26,619 nucleotides of DNA from VRUE01 sp036376915 (GTDB lineage: Bacteria; Actinomycetota; Thermoleophilia; Solirubrobacterales; 70-9), in the NCBI GenBank assembly GCA_036376915.1, contig DASUZK010000028.1:1-26619 (forward strand). The letters run 5' to 3'. The position numbers and the translations under genes are program-made. Below are positions 6,532 through 14,583 of the stretch, piece by piece; within the stretch, counting starts at the first letter, position 1; each line of letters opens with the position of its first letter. Below the pieces are notes generated by a model. That model saw nothing but the letters and a program-made list of their open reading frames with translations, searched no databases and was not told where the DNA came from.

Positions 6532-7545
6532 ATGACCGAATCCGCGGGCGATCCCGTCCGGCCGACAGCCTTCGTCTCTTATGCACAGGGCGGCGGCGAC
6601 TGGCAGAAGACAGTGTTCCAGTTCACTACTGCCCTGCGGAGAGTTGGAGGGATAGACGCCGAGCTCGATCTCTTTCACGGATCTGACCATCGCCAATGGA
6701 CGACCTTCGGCCCGAACCTGATCGACAAGAGCGACTTCACTCTTGTCGCCGTCGACCCGGCATACAAACGCCGCTGGGAAGGCGAGGAAGCAGAGGGAGT
6801 CGGGGCCGGTGCGGCCCGCGAGGCAGCGGCCATCAAGGCGATCTTCGAGCGCAGCCAGGATGAAGCCCTCCGGCGAGTGAAGGTCGTCCTTCTGCCGGGA
6901 AGCAACGAGGGCGACATCCCGAGCGACCTCTTCGGATTTAGCGAGCGCTTTGTCATCTCCGCCTTCGACTCGGCCGGCCTGGAGACGCTGTTGCGCTCAC
7001 TCTGGGAAAAACCCGCTTTTCCGAAGCCGGCATTGGGTCCGATCCCAGTGCTCCCCCCTCTCGCGATCGCCGAGCTTCAAGACCATGACGGAGAGGATGC
7101 GACCGAGCTCCGGATCCCCGCGGGCGGCGAGGATGCGAGCAAGATTGACGAGCGTGACCGCGACACCCTGACAAAGCGGCTCGACGAGGTCGACCAGGCG
7201 CTGCAAGGTAGGAAGGCGCAGGCAAGCCGCCCAGGCGAGCAGAGTCTCGTGACAGAGGATCTGGAACGAGAGGTCGCCATCTTGAGGACTTCGCTCGAGG
7301 CGTTGACCGAGGCACAGGCCTCAGTCGAGCGTACCGACCAAGGCGACGCTGCTATTTCTGCCGCGCTGCGTCCGTTCCTCGCTGGCCTCGACGACAGCGA
7401 CGAGAGTGTTCGGTTCGAGGCGATGTCGGCCCTGGGAGATCGTCTGGAGCCGAGCCTCCTGCCGCGTATCGAAGGCCTGCTCGATGACCGCGATCCATAC
7501 ATTCGCCGCTATGCGCTCGAGTACTACAGTCTGCTCACTAAATGA
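6532..7545 (+). CDS. SEFIR (TIR-like) domain protein with C-terminal HEAT-like repeat
   Basis: About 337 residues. The first ~190 fit a SEFIR domain, a TIR relative: the opening strand TAFVSYAQGGGDWQKTVFQFTTALRRVGGIDAELDLFH, the TTFGPNLIDKSDFTLVAVDPAYKRRWEG segment, a conserved Ala/Glu helix (GAAREAAAIKAIFERS), and IPSDLFGFSERFVISAF. A likely coiled coil (about 215-265) and a HEAT-like C-terminus (DDSDESVRFEAMSALGDRLEPSLLPRIEGLLDDRDPYIRRYAL) follow. Bacterial SEFIR proteins are known anti-phage effectors that deplete NAD+, so a defence role is plausible but inferred. The ATG at 6532 has AGGGA ten bases upstream and directly precedes the domain; an ATG at 6484 is also in frame but would overlap the zinc-ribbon gene's longest form. 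Confidence 0.8.
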   Translation: MTESAGDPVRPTAFVSYAQGGGDWQKTVFQFTTALRRVGGIDAELDLFHGSDHRQWTTFGPNLIDKSDFTLVAVDPAYKRRWEGEEAEGVGAGAAREAAAIKAIFERSQDEALRRVKVVLLPGSNEGDIPSDLFGFSERFVISAFDSAGLETLLRSLWEKPAFPKPALGPIPVLPPLAIAELQDHDGEDATELRIPAGGEDASKIDERDRDTLTKRLDEVDQALQGRKAQASRPGEQSLVTEDLEREVAILRTSLEALTEAQASVERTDQGDAAISAALRPFLAGLDDSDESVRFEAMSALGDRLEPSLLPRIEGLLDDRDPYIRRYALEYYSLLTK

Positions 7546-7634
7546 GCTTCGCTGAGACTGAATAACCCCGTAGGCGAGCTACACCTCGACTAAATGGTAT
7601 GAGCAACACGCGGCACCGCTCCAAAAGCAGCGGA

Positions 7635-7678
7635 AATGCGCCCGGAGAGAATCGAACTCTCGACCTCCGGCTTGAAAG
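7635..7678 (-). repeat. Left attachment site: 3'-half remnant of tRNA-Glu
   Basis: These 44 bases are identical to 16060-16103, the part of the tRNA-Glu gene from the anticodon loop through the T-arm and acceptor 3' strand plus two flanking bases. Both copies lie in the same orientation. No 5' half follows the left copy; after the anticodon loop the sequence diverges at once. This is the classical signature of a tyrosine-recombinase element inserted at a tRNA anticodon loop, with the 3' half duplicated at the far end. Confidence 0.9.
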
Positions 7679-7755
7679 GCTGAGGGGTGGCCGCTTGGGC
7701 AGCGGACTAGCGGCGGTTATGTGACCGAGATGCGACTTTGTCCGGTCGGTCGTTT

Positions 7756-7769
7756 CGACCCGAAGGTCG
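7756..7769 (-). terminator. UUCG-tetraloop hairpin after the STAND gene
   Basis: On the minus strand CGACC-TTCG-GGTCG forms a five-base-pair stem with the very stable UUCG tetraloop, 17 bases after the stop of the NTPase gene and at the end of the cargo run. There is no T-run behind it, so efficiency as an intrinsic terminator is uncertain. Confidence 0.4.
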
Positions 7770-7786
7770 GGCACCTCGACGGTCGC

Positions 7787-10324
7787 CTAGTAGCGCAGGT
7801 CGAGGTCGTCGATGGCGGCGGAGAACACTTCGTGAAGGGCAGGGCAGCGCCCGTCCAGGCTCGTCAACAGGCGGCGGATGGCCTTCGGACCCGCCCTCGA
7901 TCTGCTCAGGTGGGCGCGGATGGTGTCCTCCTGCGCCGCCAACCCGTCGAGGGTGGGAAGAAAATCGGGATCGAACTCGGCGACCAGCTCCACGAGCGAG
8001 GCCAACTTCCGCATGCCGTAGCTGAGCGCCTCCGCGAGCGCGGCCTCGTGGAATGGATCGGAGCGCAGTGCGGAGAGGAACGCCTCTGAGACCAAAGGCG
8101 AGCGCGCAGCGGCAGTGACCGCTTCGACTCCTCCTCCCAGACCCCGAAAAACGAGCAGCCGAAAAGTCAGCTCGGGATCGGAGGCCAGCAGCCCGGCGAG
8201 CTCGGCTTCGACGAAATCGAAATCCGAGGCGGCGTCGATCAAATCCCGCCAACGGGCCTTCCTGAAACCGACACTGTCGCGCAAGCAGGCCGCAAAGGAC
8301 CCCGAGGAGACCATGTGGCGCAGGACTCGCTCCCGGAGTCGGGGATCTATCCGTTTGAGGTGCCTACTGATCAGGGGAAGGGAACGCGGCCGCGCCGCCG
8401 CTTCGGCCGCCAGCCTCTCGATGTCCAGAGAGGAGGTCGAGAGCGCCTCGTCGAGGGCCGAGTCGAAGGGCGGATGAAGGGTCGGAAAGCGGCGGAGCGA
8501 TGCGCGGGCGAAGCCGATCAGGTCTTCGAGTGGCGCTGCCTCGACGAAGCCCCGCATTGCTTCGGGCGAGCCGAGCAGCCTCATCGTGGTCTCCTCGCCG
8601 AGGATGTCCCGTAGGAGGACGATGCGGGTCGAGACTCCTCCCCCCATCGCTAGAAGGATCTCGTCAAGTGGGGTCCCAGTCGCGATCCAACGGCGCAGGA
8701 TGATGCCTGCGATCTGGCTCTGCCCACGCAGGGCCAGTCGCCGGGCCGTGATGATCGAGGTCACGAAATCGCTCTCCTCGACGCCACTGCCGATGAGGCT
8801 CGCGAAGTCGCCGATGCTCGCGCCGGCGGCGGAGACAATCAGGTCGCCGAGGCCCGGGTGCACCGTCCGTATCTCCGCGCCTCGGCGTTCGAGCAGACCG
8901 TCTTCGAGCGCCGGCTTCACCGCCTTTGCGGTGACCAAGTGCTCGGGAGTGCCCAACTCCAGGGCGGAGCGGTCGGCGACTATGCAGAGAGCTCGCTGCT
9001 CCTCGACGCTACGACCGCTCAGATACCGCTCGTGCAGGTGGGCTTGGAGGGCATCGGGGTCGAGCGCCCAATCCGGGGGCCCGACGTCGGTGCGCGCCAA
9101 CGCGGCCGAGAAGGCGATTAGGTCGCCGCCGAACTGTGCAAGCCATCGGCGCTGGACCGGGTAGGGAACCTCCCGAACCTCCTTTCCTTCCCGCCTCAGC
9201 ATCCGCTCGTAAACCCCACAGAGGGTCCTGCGGTCAACGCGCAGCTCGAGGGCGCCCTTCCCCAGGTTTCCAAGTGGTGGATCGATCCCCTTCATCAAGA
9301 CCGCCGACTCGGCGCGCCGTCCGAGGAAGAGGAGCTCGGCGCCGGTGTCCGCGGCGCGCCATTGCTCGTGGAGCTCGCGCGCGGTGGCTTCGCCTTGGTG
9401 GACGTTGTCGACGATGAAGAGGACGCCATCGTCTCCCCGAGTGAGAATCGCCTCGCTCGCGCGAGAGATGAAATCGAGCCCACTCGCCGCGGGATCGGCC
9501 AGGTCGACGTAGTAGACCGGCAATCCCTCGTCCGAGCGGTCCCAGCCGAGGCAGGCCGCGAGGGCGGTCTTCCCGGAGGCCCAGCGGCCCTGGACGAAGG
9601 CGAATCGGTGGCGGCCGAGGCGCTTTCGGACGGTCTCGCCGAAGGCGGGGAAGACGACCGAGCGGTCTTCGTACTCCCGTCGGGTCGGGATGAACTGGGT
9701 CGCCCTGCCGGTGCCATAGATCGAGGCCTTACGCAAGTCGACGAAGGGCAGAACGGAGACCGTGATGCCAAGCAGGGAAGACCAAAGAGGCGCGAAGCGC
9801 CCCGCACGCAGACCGGAGATCAGGCTCTGGCGGAAGACGAAGCTCTGGCGGTCCTCCGGTACGCCCAATCGGCTCAGGGACTGCTTCGCGCTCGTCAGCT
9901 TCGACGGTTCGGGGGTCGGCGCCGAGGAGATGAACGCGAAGCCACCGAGCCCCGGCTCGGGCAGTGCCTCTGCCCGTTCGATGTCTTCGCTCAGATGCCC
10001 GCGCCAGTTGCGCTGGTCGATCGTCGCCTCGAGTGCATCGATCCGCCCATCGGAACTCAGCGCATAGGAATCGGGCCACCCGGCGATCGTCTTGCCGTCT
10101 GCGTTTCGGCCCTGGATCAGCTGGCCCGCGAACCGGTCGGGCCAGATCAACGCGCCATAGCGCTCGGCGAGTTGTTGGAAGCAGCCCGCGTCGAGCTCCA
10201 GGACGGCTTTCTCGATGGTCTCCTCGCTCGGCAACACCAGTGCGGTTTCTATCCGACGGCGCAGAAGCCGGATGTCAAGGTAAGACCGTCGCCTTCCGGC
10301 GGCTGCGCAGCTTCGCTTCGCCAC
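7787..10324 (-). CDS. STAND-type P-loop NTPase with probable N-terminal nuclease domain
   Basis: An 845-residue soluble protein in three parts. Residues ~25-140 look like a PD-(D/E)xK-type nuclease domain: GWPDSYALSSDGRIDALEATIDQ, with P84-D85 and E99-A-T101 where such domains show PD...ExK; here Thr replaces Lys, as I recall for N-termini of other STAND defence proteins. Residues ~215-440 are the NTPase: Walker A GRWASGKT (246-253), Walker B VLFIVD (301-306), and an Arg-bearing strand LLFLGRR (331-337). The remaining ~400 residues are helical and repeat-like (FARASLRRFPTLHPPF, LISRHLKRIDPRLRERVLRHM), as in a target-sensing C-terminus. This architecture resembles Avs-like antiviral STAND proteins. 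The GTG at 10324 is the first start in frame but has no clear ribosome site; a later start is possible. It follows the small gene by 24 bases. Confidence 0.75.
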   Translation of the reverse strand: MAKRSCAAAGRRRSYLDIRLLRRRIETALVLPSEETIEKAVLELDAGCFQQLAERYGALIWPDRFAGQLIQGRNADGKTIAGWPDSYALSSDGRIDALEATIDQRNWRGHLSEDIERAEALPEPGLGGFAFISSAPTPEPSKLTSAKQSLSRLGVPEDRQSFVFRQSLISGLRAGRFAPLWSSLLGITVSVLPFVDLRKASIYGTGRATQFIPTRREYEDRSVVFPAFGETVRKRLGRHRFAFVQGRWASGKTALAACLGWDRSDEGLPVYYVDLADPAASGLDFISRASEAILTRGDDGVLFIVDNVHQGEATARELHEQWRAADTGAELLFLGRRAESAVLMKGIDPPLGNLGKGALELRVDRRTLCGVYERMLRREGKEVREVPYPVQRRWLAQFGGDLIAFSAALARTDVGPPDWALDPDALQAHLHERYLSGRSVEEQRALCIVADRSALELGTPEHLVTAKAVKPALEDGLLERRGAEIRTVHPGLGDLIVSAAGASIGDFASLIGSGVEESDFVTSIITARRLALRGQSQIAGIILRRWIATGTPLDEILLAMGGGVSTRIVLLRDILGEETTMRLLGSPEAMRGFVEAAPLEDLIGFARASLRRFPTLHPPFDSALDEALSTSSLDIERLAAEAAARPRSLPLISRHLKRIDPRLRERVLRHMVSSGSFAACLRDSVGFRKARWRDLIDAASDFDFVEAELAGLLASDPELTFRLLVFRGLGGGVEAVTAAARSPLVSEAFLSALRSDPFHEAALAEALSYGMRKLASLVELVAEFDPDFLPTLDGLAAQEDTIRAHLSRSRAGPKAIRRLLTSLDGRCPALHEVFSAAIDDLDLRY

Positions 10325-10348
10325 CGCCCAGGATGCGCCCGACGACCG

Positions 10349-10735
10349 CTAGAGGGAAAACTGAAGCCGCTGGGCAGCTCGGATCTGACTCAGCGCGCTT
10401 GCGATTGGCACCTCGACATAAGTTTGGCGACGAGCCTGCCAGACCCCAACTCCAGTAAACGACGCTTTTGGGTGAAGCTGCACTAGAGCAGCTGCATAGG
10501 GAGCCGCGATCAGCGGCGCTTGGGCTTCGGCGAGATCCGGACCATCCCAAAAGACCGCCCGTCCCGCCAATCCATCTCCATCAGCAAGAATCACGTCGAG
10601 CCGGACTTTCAGCGATCCTGCGGGCCAAGTCAGCACTGTGCTGCGGGCCAGTTCTGCAACCGACCTACCATCCCTCGCGTCAGTGGCAATGTAGGCCTCA
10701 AATCCTGATAGGACGTTGCCGTTGGAGGTCGCCAT
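10349..10735 (-). CDS. Small unknown cargo protein, 128 residues
   Basis: I do not recognise this protein. It begins MATSNGNVLSGFEAYIATDARDGRSVAELARSTV and continues with alternating strands (LKVRLDVILADGD, GRAVFWDG) and a hydrophobic segment rich in Ala and Pro (AQAPLIAAPYAAALVQL) too short and polar for a firm membrane call; it ends with QTYVEVPIASALSQIRAAQRLQFSL. The frame stays open back to a GTG at 10948, but the upstream part reads like non-coding sequence, so I take the ATG at 10735. No good ribosome site precedes either. It lies 24 bases before the STAND gene on the same strand, so the two probably form an operon and may act together. Confidence 0.5.
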   Translation of the reverse strand: MATSNGNVLSGFEAYIATDARDGRSVAELARSTVLTWPAGSLKVRLDVILADGDGLAGRAVFWDGPDLAEAQAPLIAAPYAAALVQLHPKASFTGVGVWQARRQTYVEVPIASALSQIRAAQRLQFSL

Positions 10736-10962
10736 GCTGGTGTTGGTGTGTCCGGCCCATTGACCCACCTTGCTGGAACGGAGGTACCGCCGAGCGGCGG
10801 GCGCCCCTTTTTCGTGATAAAGCGACACTGCCTTACGCGCAACGGTTACAGGAACACTCAAAAAGGCAGGCGGCGGCACGCTGGTGGGTCCGGGCGCTCG
10901 ATAGCCCGGAACTCGAACCTTCCTGCTTAGCTCTGTCGCGGTGCGCACCTTGAAAACTCTCA

Positions 10963-11010
10963 GTGTACCATTAGGTACACGAAGCCCGTACTAACTCGGC
11001 ATTCAGTTAG
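10963..11010 (-). terminator. Two inverted repeats after the HerA-like gene (terminator or operator)
   Basis: Directly after the HerA-like gene stop come CTAACT/AGTTAG (10991-10996 and 11005-11010) and then a perfect GTGTACC-ATTA-GGTACAC palindrome (10963-10980). On the minus strand the second is followed by TGAGAGTTTT, terminator-like. Its tight symmetry would also suit a regulator site for the downstream small gene and STAND gene, whose upstream region this is. The rest of 10736-10962 shows no gene I can support. Confidence 0.45.
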
Positions 11011-11017
11011 GCAAACT

Positions 11018-13201
11018 TCAGAACGGAGGCTCATCCCCAGTCTCAGGAGGTGTCTCCTCTGTCGATACGTCCTGAAAGTCACTGCTCGTCGTCGGAATCT
11101 CCTTGAGGACTGGCTCCCACAGCTCAGATCGAACTTGGGCCTCCTCGTTAAGACGAATAATGATCGGTGAATTACACGAAGATGCACGTCCAAAGACGAC
11201 TGCCTGCCTGTCTGGTAGCGCCGCTAGCAATTGAGCATGAGAGGCCCCGACATAATTCTCAAGGAACCCCATACCGGTCGCATCGTAAATCCGCAACGCA
11301 AAAATCGTATTGCACTGATTGAGAATGCTCTTAGTCACATTTGCAGTGCGCTGCGTAATGAGGAAGCAGCCAAATCCATACTTTCTGCCCTGCAGGATTG
11401 CCCTTGCAGTTCCGTTGACCGCGCTCTTCTCTCCCTCGTTCACGGTGGAGTTCCACTCAGGGACCAGTGAATGTGCCTCATCCAAAATCAGGCACACCTT
11501 TGCTCGCTCGCTAAATTCGGACTGAACAAGAGCGAGCAATGCCTCTGAAATGATCTGAGTAATTTCGACAGGGGATAGCTTTACGAGCAAGTTCGCAGAG
11601 CCACTGAAAGGCCTACCCTCCATTCGAGAAACCTCAAAACGGGTTGGGTTGAGAATGAGAAGGCGCTCATCTCCAACCATAAACTGGCTCAGAAGATCCT
11701 CAATCTCATCCTTAAATTCGAGGATGTTGCCTGCCTGTCCGTCCACCTCAAGCTTGCTGTCTAGCTTTCCGGCGATCGCCTCATTAATTCGAGCTGTGAT
11801 CGCTTGTTCCGTCTCTGGAGGGCATACGTCCTGAAAGTGCACGGCGTACTGACCGGTCAGATCAAGTACCACAACCTTTATACCTTCGATCAGCATCCGC
11901 TGAATTAGCTCCCAAGCCAGGTGGGTCTTGCCTACACCGAGAATGCCCAAGATAGCCGTGTTATGAGTGACCGCGCGGTGCATATCGATTGAAATGCCAT
12001 AGCTGGTACCGGGAACATGACCAACCTCTCCAGGGCTAAAGTGGTCCTCTCCTACCTTGCCCAACAAGCGCACAGGAGTTCCTGGCAGCGGAATCCATGG
12101 AACCGGCTCGAACGTAGTTTTATTCTCGTCCCATACGCCCAGCTTGCGACCGCTCACGCGAACGTAATCGCGTCGAAATCGGTCCTCTCGCTCTGGCCTC
12201 ACCAAAGCCTCAATGATCTGGTAGAGAACCTCATGGCCGTCAAGGGAGGTGGACACCAGCCGCGCCTCTTCTAGACCGGCTGCTGCTGCTTGTGGAGCAG
12301 TCTCGATGTGCAACTCCGCAAGAGTCGTCCCATCACCAACATGCCCAATTACCGAATCTCCATCCAGCGCATCCAGTGATTCCAGTGACGCACCTATCGG
12401 TGTATTCGCACCGCCGTCAAAAGCGATCCGTACGGCTGGTTCATCCACTAGCGTCGTGAGATCAACAATTGTTCCCACGGCGCCAGTCTCCTCGATGCGA
12501 AGCTGGCCGCCGAGTTTGAGCACCGTTCCACTAGGAAAGCGCGCAACGGCAATCCCTGGATCCTCGATCCGCTCGATGACCCCAGCGGGCGACGCCACCT
12601 TTGGCCTCTGGCGAAAGAGGCGGGCGATCCTCTCCAGAGGGCCGACGGCAAAGATCACGATCCATGCCAAGTAGAGAGCGGCGATCTTACTCGCAGAATC
12701 GGCAAATGCCGCATATCCGACCGCGAAAAGTACGATGCTCCAGAGAACCCGACCACGCCCAATACGAGCAACAATGAACGCGGAGTATCGAGATATTGTC
12801 GCTCTGAAGCCAGTGCTGTCCTTGAATACGACAGCGAGCACCGCAAGCGCGATCACCACAAATCCAAACCCGATAAGCACAGCCCGACCGGCCTTCGCCG
12901 CACTTTCGCTGATCTCAACCCCCGCAAGCGATACCGAGGCGGCGGCGAAAACAAGCGCCACACCGTTTGCGAGTGCGTCTGCAGGCCTGGTGAAGAAGGG
13001 CTCCAGGATGAAATCCCCCAGGATCAACGCCGCAAAGGCCGCGTAGAACCAAAGCCCAGAGACCCCGAAGGGTGGCAAGAACTGATCGTTGAGGTAGATG
13101 CCTAGGAGCAGCAAGCCCCCCACATAAGTAATGGCAATTACCAGCCGCGCAGGCTGGCTCAGGCCACTACGAGGCGGCGCAATGATCTCCCCTACCATCA
13201 T
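11018..13201 (-). CDS. Membrane-anchored HerA/DUF87-type ATPase
   Basis: A 727-residue AAA+ type translocase of the FtsK-HerA superfamily. The first ~190 residues hold about six hydrophobic helices (around 18-36, 50-66, 78-95, 107-127, 152-168, 174-190), then a beta-rich domain (~200-400; HerA proteins often carry a HAS-barrel here), then the motor: Walker A GILGVGKT (419-426), DLTGQY after the next strand, Walker B VCLILDEAH (569-577) and a sensor segment CFLITQRTANV. HerA proteins pump or unwind DNA, usually with a nuclease partner; several defence systems use them. ATG ATG at 13201/13198 with CAGGAG upstream. The gene is clearly lower in GC than its surroundings (27 of 60 bases at 11521-11580, against 43 of 60 at 18781-18840), a sign of separate origin. 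Superfamily confident, role inferred. Confidence 0.85.
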   Translation of the reverse strand: MMVGEIIAPPRSGLSQPARLVIAITYVGGLLLLGIYLNDQFLPPFGVSGLWFYAAFAALILGDFILEPFFTRPADALANGVALVFAAASVSLAGVEISESAAKAGRAVLIGFGFVVIALAVLAVVFKDSTGFRATISRYSAFIVARIGRGRVLWSIVLFAVGYAAFADSASKIAALYLAWIVIFAVGPLERIARLFRQRPKVASPAGVIERIEDPGIAVARFPSGTVLKLGGQLRIEETGAVGTIVDLTTLVDEPAVRIAFDGGANTPIGASLESLDALDGDSVIGHVGDGTTLAELHIETAPQAAAAGLEEARLVSTSLDGHEVLYQIIEALVRPEREDRFRRDYVRVSGRKLGVWDENKTTFEPVPWIPLPGTPVRLLGKVGEDHFSPGEVGHVPGTSYGISIDMHRAVTHNTAILGILGVGKTHLAWELIQRMLIEGIKVVVLDLTGQYAVHFQDVCPPETEQAITARINEAIAGKLDSKLEVDGQAGNILEFKDEIEDLLSQFMVGDERLLILNPTRFEVSRMEGRPFSGSANLLVKLSPVEITQIISEALLALVQSEFSERAKVCLILDEAHSLVPEWNSTVNEGEKSAVNGTARAILQGRKYGFGCFLITQRTANVTKSILNQCNTIFALRIYDATGMGFLENYVGASHAQLLAALPDRQAVVFGRASSCNSPIIIRLNEEAQVRSELWEPVLKEIPTTSSDFQDVSTEETPPETGDEPPF

Positions 13202-13294
13202 CTATCTCCTGTCTCGCACTGCGGTAGTAAGCGCGAATTGCAAAGGCGACGGTCTGGGGCATCCTGCCATACCTTGCGGATTCCTAAGAAGTAC

Positions 13295-14389
13295 CTAATC
13301 GATTGCCGCACGGATCGCCATAAAATCCCTTCCTGTCGGATGCGTATACCGCGCCAGCATTGTCTCGACCCGGTGGCCGGCGATCTCGGCCAGGTCGGCG
13401 TCATTGATGCCGGCGGCTCGTAGGTGGGTGACGTAGGAGTGGCGGCACTCGTGGGGGCGAATGTTTAGGCCGGAGGCTTCTTGGGTCGGCTTCCAGACAT
13501 AGCGATAGAAGTTGCGCTCGCGCCACATGCGGCCGGTCGGGGTCGTGAAGAGGAGATCGCAGTCCTTCCCGTTGAGCTGGATCTGGGCTTCGAGCATCCA
13601 GGCAAGGGTCGCCGGGACCGGGACGGTCCTGCCAGCGTCGTGCTCGCCGTGGTCGGTCTTGGTCCCATCGAGGATCGTGCCCTCGTGAGCCGTACGGCAG
13701 ACCCTCAGCGTCTCGCCGTCGAAGTCCTCGCGCCTCAGCGGCAGCACCTCCCCCAGCCTCATGCCGGTGTCGGTGAAGACGCGGACTATCGCCTCGTAGC
13801 GGCCTGCCGCCTTGGCGAAGCGGTGCATCTCCTCAAAGCTGAAGACGCGGATCGGGCGGCGCTTCTTCTTGGCTCGCGGGTCGTTCGCTCTGACCCGAAC
13901 GCCCTTGAACGGGTTGAGGTCGGCCACTTCGTCGGTGATCGCGTCCTCTGCCATCGCCGAGAGCGCACGCAGGATGCCGACGACTCCCGTTGTCGCTCGC
14001 CCCTGAACCCGCAGCATGTGGTCGACCAAGGCGAGGGCGTGGCGACGGCGCAGCTCGCGCATCGGCCACTGCTTCAGCGGCAGTCCCTCGATCTCGACCT
14101 CCAGGACGCGGCCGATGCGGTGCTCGTTGGTGATGTTGGTGCGCTCCGAGCGCGGATGGCGAGTCGTCCAGGTGGCGAAGTACTCGCCCAGGGTGTCAGG
14201 GCGGTCCGAGAGGCCGTACGCCTCGTCTATCGCCTGCTGGGCTTCGCGCTTCAGGGCGAAGGTGCCCTTACCGCCGTTCCAGTGAGGCTTGGCGATGTAG
14301 CGGCGGCCGTCGCGGCCGGTGTAGCGAGCTACCCAGACCAGCTCGCCGGAAGGGTTGCGGCGCTTCGTTGGAGCCTCGCGCCGTCTCAT
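13295..14389 (-). CDS. Tyrosine recombinase (phage-type integrase)
   Basis: The element's integrase, 364 residues. An N-terminal arm-binding region (residues ~15-60, AMRYTG-like WVARYTGRDGRRYIAKPHW) and SAM-like core-binding domain (~65-160) precede the catalytic domain. All catalytic residues are present: R211 in TDTGMRLGEVLPLRREDF, K244 in GTKTDHG, H313-x2-R316 in PHECRHSYVTHLRAAGI, H339 in AGHR and nucleophile Y348 in MLARYTH. It therefore looks active. Its start overlaps the excisionase-like gene by four bases (ATGA), so expression is coupled. It would recombine at the tRNA-Glu anticodon loop to insert or excise the element. Confidence 0.95.
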   Translation of the reverse strand: MRRREAPTKRRNPSGELVWVARYTGRDGRRYIAKPHWNGGKGTFALKREAQQAIDEAYGLSDRPDTLGEYFATWTTRHPRSERTNITNEHRIGRVLEVEIEGLPLKQWPMRELRRRHALALVDHMLRVQGRATTGVVGILRALSAMAEDAITDEVADLNPFKGVRVRANDPRAKKKRRPIRVFSFEEMHRFAKAAGRYEAIVRVFTDTGMRLGEVLPLRREDFDGETLRVCRTAHEGTILDGTKTDHGEHDAGRTVPVPATLAWMLEAQIQLNGKDCDLLFTTPTGRMWRERNFYRYVWKPTQEASGLNIRPHECRHSYVTHLRAAGINDADLAEIAGHRVETMLARYTHPTGRDFMAIRAAID

Positions 14390-14583
14390 ACGACCTCGTC
14401 CCTGCGGCTGGCGAGGAAGGCATCGACATCGACGGGATCGATCCGCCTTGCTGCGCCGAGCTTGTAGGAGGGAAGCTCGCCGCGCCTGATCCAGTTGCGG
14501 ATCGTGCGGTCTGAGACCGCCAGGTAGTCGGCCAGCGTGCGCTCGGTGAAGAAGGTGGTCGCCTCGGGCGCTTTCCGTGCCAT
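14386..14583 (-). CDS. Excisionase-like helix-turn-helix protein
   Basis: A 65-residue DNA-binding protein of the MerR/HTH_17 excisionase type: FTERTLADYLAVSDRTIRNWIRRGELPSYKLGAARRIDPVDVDAFLASRR, with the helix-turn-helix at about residues 12-35 and the Arg/Asp wing typical of these proteins. The ATG at 14583 begins directly before the domain; the same frame stays open upstream to 14805, but that part has non-coding character. It overlaps the integrase start by four bases. Such proteins bend attachment-site DNA to favour excision, and may also set integrase transcription. Confidence 0.88.
   Translation of the reverse strand: MARKAPEATTFFTERTLADYLAVSDRTIRNWIRRGELPSYKLGAARRIDPVDVDAFLASRRDEVV

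Noticed and set aside
10787..10815. Terminator-like CCGCC-GAGC-GGCGG followed by CTTTTT on the plus strand
   Set aside because: No plus-strand gene ends near it, and all genes of the island are on the minus strand; probably chance.
10870..10950. tRNA-like pattern with a TTCGAG loop on the minus strand
   Set aside because: The arms next to the loop do not pair as a T-stem and there are no acceptor, D or anticodon stems.
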